NCBI GenBank assembly: GCA_021791895.1
Contig: JAJYVS010000006.1
Span: forward strand, 27,045 to 91,044
Source of the DNA: Actinomycetes bacterium
GTDB taxonomy: Bacteria > Actinomycetota > Acidimicrobiia > Acidimicrobiales > RAAP-2
DNA: 64,000 bases
Reading direction: 5' to 3'
This document shows positions 58,487 to 64,000 of the stretch, one piece after another. Made by a program: the position numbers and the translations under genes. The stretch's first letter is position 1; each line of letters starts with the position of its first letter. The notes under the pieces are model-generated. The model worked only from the letters and a program-made list of their open reading frames with translations. It made no database searches and was not told where the DNA came from.

Positions 58487-58516
58487 GAGAGGAGGGCCCG
58501 GAAGGGCCCTCCTCTC
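58487..58516. terminator. perfect 13-bp hairpin with GGAA tetraloop, likely bidirectional terminator
   Basis: GAGGAGGGCCC-type arm 58487-58499, loop GGAA 58500-58503, complementary arm 58504-58516; between convergent genes. Confidence 0.75.
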
Positions 58517-58530
58517 GCGTCGAGGGATCC

Positions 58531-59277
58531 CTAACCGGTGAGCCCGGCGGCGAACATCTCCAGTGCCTGCTCGTAGGACCGGGACGCCGCGTGGTCGTGG
58601 TAGGCGGGTCCGGGGACGGCGAAGCCGTGGTTGGCCCCCTCGTGGACTTCGGCCCGGCCCCGGTCGCCGAGCGCGCGAACCGCGTCGATGAGCGGCTGGT
58701 TCATCTCCGCCGATTGCATGCGGTCTTCGGCGCCGATGCCCACGTACAGGAGGCCGTCGTAGTGCTCGACGACGTGGTGGGGTGACTCGGCGTCGTCGGT
58801 CACGCAGTAGGAAGGGTGGAGGAGAACCCCGACGCCGAACTGATCGGGATGGGCGCCGATCGTGCGGAGCACGGAACGAGCGCCGATGCAGTACCCGATG
58901 CAGCCCATCGGTCCCTTTCCGGCGGCGGAGTCCGTCTTCACGTAGTCCAGCAACGCCTGGACGTCGCGCTCGACGTGTTCGTCGGTCGTGCCGTTGAAGA
59001 TCCCCATGACCCGATCCCGCTCGGACGGGTCCGCCCCGGGCGCCATGGCCGCCCGCATGTCGATGACCAGGAACTCCCCGAACCGGTGGTAGCGGTCGGG
59101 AGCGATGACGTAGTAGCCGGTTTCGGCGATCCGTCGGATTGCCGCTTTCGATCCATCGTCCAGGCCCGGCCCGTGGTGGAAGAAGAGGACGACCGGGTAC
59201 GGACCGTCGCCGTCCGGGTGGTCGACGACCACCCCCATCGGACCGTCGCTCGTCGGAATCACGCGGGTCTCGTTCAT
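58531..59277 (-). CDS. dienelactone hydrolase family protein
   Basis: VVLFFHHGPGLDDGSK, GCIGYCIGARSV nucleophile Cys, GAEDRM, GANHGFAVP. Confidence 0.88.
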   Translation of the reverse strand: MNETRVIPTSDGPMGVVVDHPDGDGPYPVVLFFHHGPGLDDGSKAAIRRIAETGYYVIAPDRYHRFGEFLVIDMRAAMAPGADPSERDRVMGIFNGTTDEHVERDVQALLDYVKTDSAAGKGPMGCIGYCIGARSVLRTIGAHPDQFGVGVLLHPSYCVTDDAESPHHVVEHYDGLLYVGIGAEDRMQSAEMNQPLIDAVRALGDRGRAEVHEGANHGFAVPGPAYHDHAASRSYEQALEMFAAGLTG

Positions 59278-59426
59278 CGCTGACCTCCTGGCCAATGTCG
59301 GAAGGTACACGAGAGGAGGCTCGAGGGCCGAAACCGGGCGTGAAGCGACCGGGTCGGCCGGCGGAGGACCGGTCGGAAAGGTGCCGGGCAAGGTGAGTTC
59401 GCCAGGGTGACCAAAGGAGGAAGCGC

Positions 59427-59855
59427 ATGACCGCAACGATCACCCTGATCGGCAACCTGACCCGGGAGCCCGAGATCCGCTACACGCGTGACGGCCAAGC
59501 GACGGCGACCTTCGGGGTGGCCGTCAATCGGCGACGCCAGGACCGCGACACCGACCAACGGGAGGAGTCCACCTCGTTCTTCGACGTGGTCTGTTGGCGG
59601 GATCTGGCCGAGAACGCCGTCCTCAGCTTGACCAAAGGGTCGAGGGTGTTGGTCGTGGGTCGTCTCGAGCAACGCAGCTGGGAGCAGGATGGGGGCACGC
59701 AGCGCACGAAAGTCGAGGTGGTCGCCGACGACCTGGGCCCGAGCCTGCGCTCCGCCACGGCCGAGATCCAACCCAACGAGCGCCGTCATGCCGGCGGGCC
59801 CTCCGCTACACCAGGTGCCGGCCACTCCTCCGTGCCGGCCCGGGTACGTCGGTGA
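59427..59855 (+). CDS. ssb: single-stranded DNA-binding protein (short paralog)
   Basis: MTATITLIGNLTREPEIRYTRDGQATATFGVAVNRR, FFDVVCWRDLAENAVLSLTKGSRVLVVGRLEQRSW. Confidence 0.9.
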   Translation: MTATITLIGNLTREPEIRYTRDGQATATFGVAVNRRRQDRDTDQREESTSFFDVVCWRDLAENAVLSLTKGSRVLVVGRLEQRSWEQDGGTQRTKVEVVADDLGPSLRSATAEIQPNERRHAGGPSATPGAGHSSVPARVRR

Positions 59856-59929
59856 GCCGGGACTGCGACCGGCGACGCCCGCCGGGTGACGTCCACCCGC
59901 CATCGTTCCGGCCGGCCGGGTTCCGGAGT

Positions 59930-60076
59930 GTGATCGAGCTCTCGAGGGACGAGGCGTTCGAGCTGTGCGGCCGGCTGGTCCTGGCCCACAGCTGTCTGGT
60001 GCGGGCCGGCGACGGCTTGGCTGCCTACGAGGTCGCCTCGGTGCTCGCGCTGATCGGGCGGCGCGTGGCGATCTGA
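59930..60076 (+). CDS. small hypothetical protein
   Basis: VIELSRDEAFELCGRLVLAHSCLVRAGDGLAAYEVASVLALIGRRVAI; GTG start uncertain (an upstream GTG at 59852 is also in frame). Confidence 0.45.
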   Translation: MIELSRDEAFELCGRLVLAHSCLVRAGDGLAAYEVASVLALIGRRVAI

Positions 60077-60082
60077 GGCCGA

Positions 60083-60490
60083 CTAAGAGGTCTCGTTCTC
60101 GGGCGTGAATTCCAGGGCCAGAGAGTTGACGCAGAAGCGCTGCCCGGTCTCGGTCGGCCCGTCCTGGAAGACGTGCCCGAGATGTCCGCCGCACCGGGCG
60201 CAACTGATCTCGATGCGGACCATCCCAAGCGACCGGTCGACGTGCTCCTCGACCGTGCCGTCGCGCATCGCGCGGTCGAAGCTCGGCCAGCCGGAGCCCG
60301 ATTCGAACTTGTGCTCGGTCGAGAACAGCGCGGCACCGCAACCGGCACAGTGGAAGACCCCGTCGGAGTCGACGTGCAGGAGCTTCCCGGACCATGCCGG
60401 CTCGGTCGCGCTCCGGCGCAGGACCGCGAACTGGTCGGGACTGAGCTTGTCCTTCCATTCCTTTTCGGTGAGCTCGACCTCACGCGCCAT
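60083..60490 (-). CDS. msrB: peptide-methionine (R)-S-oxide reductase
   Basis: CAGCGAALFSTEHKFESGSGWPSFDRA, CARCGGHLGHVFQDGP, QRFCVNSLALEF. Confidence 0.95.
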   Translation of the reverse strand: MAREVELTEKEWKDKLSPDQFAVLRRSATEPAWSGKLLHVDSDGVFHCAGCGAALFSTEHKFESGSGWPSFDRAMRDGTVEEHVDRSLGMVRIEISCARCGGHLGHVFQDGPTETGQRFCVNSLALEFTPENETS

Positions 60491-60612
60491 GGGCACCGTC
60501 CTTTTCCGGATCGCTTCTGTTGGGACCGTACCGGGCGCGGGGCTCGGAACGCGACCTCGTCACAATTGTTCCCTGCGACCAGGGATGATGACTCTTGGCT
60601 AGGGTTGGCGCG

Positions 60613-61356
60613 GTGAGGGGCGTGATCCTTGCCGGCGGGAGCGGAACCCGGCTCCTCCCGCTCACCCGCATCACCAACAAGCACCTGCTGCCCATCTACG
60701 ACCGCCCGATGATCCAGTGGGCCATCGAGGCGGTGGTCAAGGCCGGGGTCACCGAGGTGATGCTCGTCACCGGCGGCGCCCACGCCGGGGAGTTCCTCCG
60801 GTTGCTCGGCAACGGCCACGAGGTCGGCCTGGACCTCCTGACCTACGCCTACCAGGAACGTGAGGGTGGGGTGGCCGACGCCCTGGCCCTGGCCGAACGG
60901 TTTGGCGGCGACGAACCGGTGCTCGTGATGCTCGCCGACAACATCGTCGAGCGCTCCATCGCGCCGACCGTCCGCGCCTTCGCCGCCGATCCGATCGGCG
61001 CCAGGATCCTGCTCAGCCCGGTCGAGCAGCCCGAACACCTTCGACATCTCGGGGTCCCCGAGCTCGACGAAGAAGGAAGGGTGCTGCGCATCGTCGAGAA
61101 GCCCGACGACCCCCCCAGTCGCTACGCCGTGACCGGCGTCTACTGCTACGACCCCAGTGTCTTCTCGGTGATCTCGATGCTCACCCCCTCGGCTCGTGGC
61201 GAGCTCGAGATCGCCGACGTGAACAACCACTATGCCGAGCGGGGCCGTCTCCGCTACGACGTACTCGAGGGGTTCTGGGGCGACGCCGGCGAGTCGATCG
61301 ACGTCTACTACGCCGTCAACGACTTCGTCCGAGCCCACGGGGCGAACAAGGGCTGA
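60613..61356 (+). CDS. rfbA: glucose-1-phosphate thymidylyltransferase-type nucleotidyltransferase
   Basis: VILAGGSGTRLLPLTRITNKHLLPIYDRPMIQWAIEAVVKAG, VMLADNI, ELEIADVNNHY. Confidence 0.85.
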   Translation: MRGVILAGGSGTRLLPLTRITNKHLLPIYDRPMIQWAIEAVVKAGVTEVMLVTGGAHAGEFLRLLGNGHEVGLDLLTYAYQEREGGVADALALAERFGGDEPVLVMLADNIVERSIAPTVRAFAADPIGARILLSPVEQPEHLRHLGVPELDEEGRVLRIVEKPDDPPSRYAVTGVYCYDPSVFSVISMLTPSARGELEIADVNNHYAERGRLRYDVLEGFWGDAGESIDVYYAVNDFVRAHGANKG

Positions 61357-61407
61357 GGTCCGGGGCACGGCCGGGGCTCGCCACGAGCCTGGACCGAAGC
61401 GGGTGCC

Positions 61408-63393
61408 CTACTCGAGCCCCTGGCGCTCGCTCAGCCTGGGTCCTGTGACGCGCCGTCCGGACCGGTCGACCAGCTGGCGCACCGAGGCCGCGATCCCGCG
61501 CCCGTCCAGGCCCAGCTCGGCCAGGAGATCGTCCGGACGACCCTGGGGGATGTAGGCCCGGGGGATGCCAAGGTTGGCTACCGTCGGCACGGGTACCCCT
61601 TCGCCCCGGGCCCAGGAGGCCAGGGCGTCGGCCAGGAACATGCCGGCTCCGCCGAAGCGGACCCCGTCTTCGACCGTGACCACGAGGTCGTGTCTGGCCG
61701 CGTCGGCCAACAGGTCGGGGTCGGGGGGGCTGACCACCCGGACGTCCCACACGCTCGGGGCCATACCTTCGGCGTCGAGCTCTCGGGCCGCGTCCTCGCA
61801 CGCCGCCAGCATCTTGCCCACCGCGAGCAGGCACACCGAGCCGTCTCCGACCCGACTCCGGCGACCGGACAGGCCCTGCCCGATCTTTTCTAGGCCTCGG
61901 TGCGGTGGCGGCGTGGTCGGGAACCGGATCACTGAGGGGCCGTCCAGGCCGAGAGCCTCGGCCAGCATCACGGGGACCTCCTCGGCGCACGAGGGGGCGA
62001 AGACGGTCATGTTGGGCATGGTCAGGGTGAGGGCGAGGTCCCAGATGCCGTGGTGGCTCGGCCCGTTCTCCCCGGTGATCCCGGCCCGGTCGAGCACGAA
62101 GACGACCGGCAGGTTGTGGAGGCCGACGTCCAGGTTGGCCTGGTCGAAGGCGCGGGAGAAGAACGTCGAGTACACCGCGACCACCGGCTTGCGACCGCCC
62201 ATGGCCAGGCCGGCCGCCGCGGTGACCTCGTGCTGCTCGGCGATCCCGACGTCGAAGCAGCGCTCCGGGAAGCGTTGCTGGAAGGCGAGCAGGCCGGTCG
62301 GCCCGGGCATGGCGGCGGTCAGGGCGACCACCCGGGGGTCGCGTTCGGCTTCGGCGATGAGGGCCCGGGTGAAGGCGTCGGTGTAGGTGGCCGCCGGCAC
62401 GCTCGCCCCGACCGGACCGCTCGGTTCCATCGCTGGGGGGGTGCCCTCCACGGTGTCGGGGGGGGAGAGGCGGGTCGCCTTCACGTCGTGGAGCCGCTGG
62501 ACCTCGTCCTCCTCCGCCGGGGCGTAGCCACGACCCTTCTGGGTGAGCACGTGGACCACGATCGGCCCGTCCCAGGCCGCGGCGTTGGCGAACGCCTGTT
62601 CCATCTGGGCGATGTCATGGCCGTCGATCGGCCCCGCGTACCGGACGCCAAGGGCCTCGAAGAAGACGTGGGGGGCCACGATCTCGCGCAGGGCGCTCGT
62701 CAGGCCGTGGACGCCGGTGGCGGCCATCTCGCCCAGGGCCGGGATGCTCTTGATGTGCCGCCGCACCCGTTCCCTGGTCTGCACGTAGGCAGGGTGGAGC
62801 CGCAGGCTCGTGAGGCTTTGGGACAGGTAGGACACGGTCGGGGCATAGGAGCGCCCGTTGTCGTTGAGCACGACCACCACCCGGCTGGCGGAGTGGCCCA
62901 GGTTGTTGAGCGCCTCGTAGGCCATGCCCCCGGTGAGGGCTCCGTCGCCCACCACCGCCACCACCCGGCGGCTCCCGCCGAACCCGACCAGTTCGCCGCT
63001 CAGCGCCAGCGCCGTGGCCAGGCCGTGGGCGTAGGAGAGGGCAGTGGAGGCGTGACTGTTCTCGATCCAGTCGTGGTCGGACTCCGACCGGTTGGGGTAG
63101 CCCGACAGCCCCCCCTCCCTGCGGAGGTCGACGAACCGGTGCCGGCGCCCGGTGAGCAGCTTGTGGACGTAGGCCTGGTGCCCGGTGTCCCACAGGATGG
63201 GGTCGTGGGGGGAGTCGAACACCCGGTGCAGGGCCAGGGTGAGCTCGACGGCGCCGAGGTTGGAGCCGAGGTGACCCCCGGTCTTGGTCACCGTCTCGAC
63301 GATGAAGGCGCGAATTTCGGTGGCCAGCTCGCTGAGCTGCTCGTATTCGAGAGACCGGAGGTCGGCTGGCGTCTCGATGCTCGGCAGGATCAT
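61408..63393 (-). CDS. dxs: 1-deoxy-D-xylulose-5-phosphate synthase
   Basis: TGGHLGSNLGAVELTLALHRVFD, WDTGHQAYVHKLLTGR, VVGDGALTGGMAYEALNN, FDVGIAEQHEVTAAAGLA, ENGPSHHGIWDLAL. Confidence 0.95.
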   Translation of the reverse strand: MILPSIETPADLRSLEYEQLSELATEIRAFIVETVTKTGGHLGSNLGAVELTLALHRVFDSPHDPILWDTGHQAYVHKLLTGRRHRFVDLRREGGLSGYPNRSESDHDWIENSHASTALSYAHGLATALALSGELVGFGGSRRVVAVVGDGALTGGMAYEALNNLGHSASRVVVVLNDNGRSYAPTVSYLSQSLTSLRLHPAYVQTRERVRRHIKSIPALGEMAATGVHGLTSALREIVAPHVFFEALGVRYAGPIDGHDIAQMEQAFANAAAWDGPIVVHVLTQKGRGYAPAEEDEVQRLHDVKATRLSPPDTVEGTPPAMEPSGPVGASVPAATYTDAFTRALIAEAERDPRVVALTAAMPGPTGLLAFQQRFPERCFDVGIAEQHEVTAAAGLAMGGRKPVVAVYSTFFSRAFDQANLDVGLHNLPVVFVLDRAGITGENGPSHHGIWDLALTLTMPNMTVFAPSCAEEVPVMLAEALGLDGPSVIRFPTTPPPHRGLEKIGQGLSGRRSRVGDGSVCLLAVGKMLAACEDAARELDAEGMAPSVWDVRVVSPPDPDLLADAARHDLVVTVEDGVRFGGAGMFLADALASWARGEGVPVPTVANLGIPRAYIPQGRPDDLLAELGLDGRGIAASVRQLVDRSGRRVTGPRLSERQGLE

Positions 63394-63628
63394 CGGCTCA
63401 CGTCGAAGAGGGGAGGGGTGGGATCGGAGCGATGAGGCCAGGCTACCCGGCCGGTCGACCCCGATCGGGCTCGTCCGGGGCCCGGCCCCCCGGCCGGGCG
63501 AATTCCGGGGCGACCGACGCCGTCGGGCTCGGTAACCTGGTCGATCGACCGGCGCGGGCGGCCGAGCCCTCCGCCCCCTTCCCGCCACCGCCCCAGGGGG
63601 TGCCGGGGGCGGTCGGTACGATACGCCG

Positions 63629-64000
63629 ATGGTTTCTCCCCTCATCGATGCCGACGTTCTCGAACGGGTGCTGTCGACGGCGCTGGTCAAGGGCGGCGAG
63701 ATGGCCGAGGTCTTCGCCGAGGACCGGCAGAGCACCGGGGCGGTGCTCGACGACCGCCGGGTCGAGGAGCTCTCGTCGGGTCGTGAGCGAGGCGCCGGCA
63801 TCCGGGTGGTGGTCGGCGAGACGACCGGCTTCGCCCACACCGCCGACCTCTCCGAGCCGGGCCTCCTGGCGGCGGCCGAGACGGCGGCGGCGGTCGCCCG
63901 CCAAGGCGGCCAGGGGCGGTCGGTGGCGGTCGGGGCGCCCACCGGGGCGAGGCCGCGGGCGCGGGTCCTGCCCGAGACCGTCGGCAAGGCCCGCAAGCTC
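63629..64000 (+). CDS. TldD/PmbA family metalloprotease (partial, runs off the right edge)
   Basis: MVSPLIDADVLERVLSTALVKGGEMAEVFAEDRQSTGAVLDDRRVEELSSGRERGAGIRVVVGETTGFAHTADL; absent from the ORF track because it is truncated. Confidence 0.8.
   Translation, partial: MVSPLIDADVLERVLSTALVKGGEMAEVFAEDRQSTGAVLDDRRVEELSSGRERGAGIRVVVGETTGFAHTADLSEPGLLAAAETAAAVARQGGQGRSVAVGAPTGARPRARVLPETVGKARKL

Overview
High-GC actinobacterial (Acidimicrobiia-like, by gene content and style) chromosomal window, densely coding on both strands. Main content: a split SUF Fe-S assembly locus with two sufC copies; a 2-oxoacid dehydrogenase/lipoate block (aceE, lpdA, E2 and a fused lipB-lipA ORF); metH next to a PduO-type cobalamin adenosyltransferase; pepA; a compact cassette of uncharacterised ORFs (34.6-37.7 kb) with a Walker-A-less DnaB/RecA-like domain and a DnaA/Hda-like AAA+ domain; an N-terminal-rhodanese MoeB/ThiF protein; an acyl-CoA mutase large subunit; a biotin carboxylase and birA; dispersed dTDP-rhamnose genes; secA-prfB-ftsE-ftsX preceded by a strongly structured intergenic RNA candidate; a secreted CW_binding_2 protein; ssb, msrB, dxs and the 5' end of a tldD-like gene. 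I saw no rRNA, tRNA, CRISPR array, integrase or transposase. The best candidates for something undescribed are the structured RNA upstream of secA, the DnaB-like/DnaA-like cassette, the LipB-LipA fusion and the internally deleted adenylate cyclase remnant. All family calls come from reading motifs by eye, with no database search.
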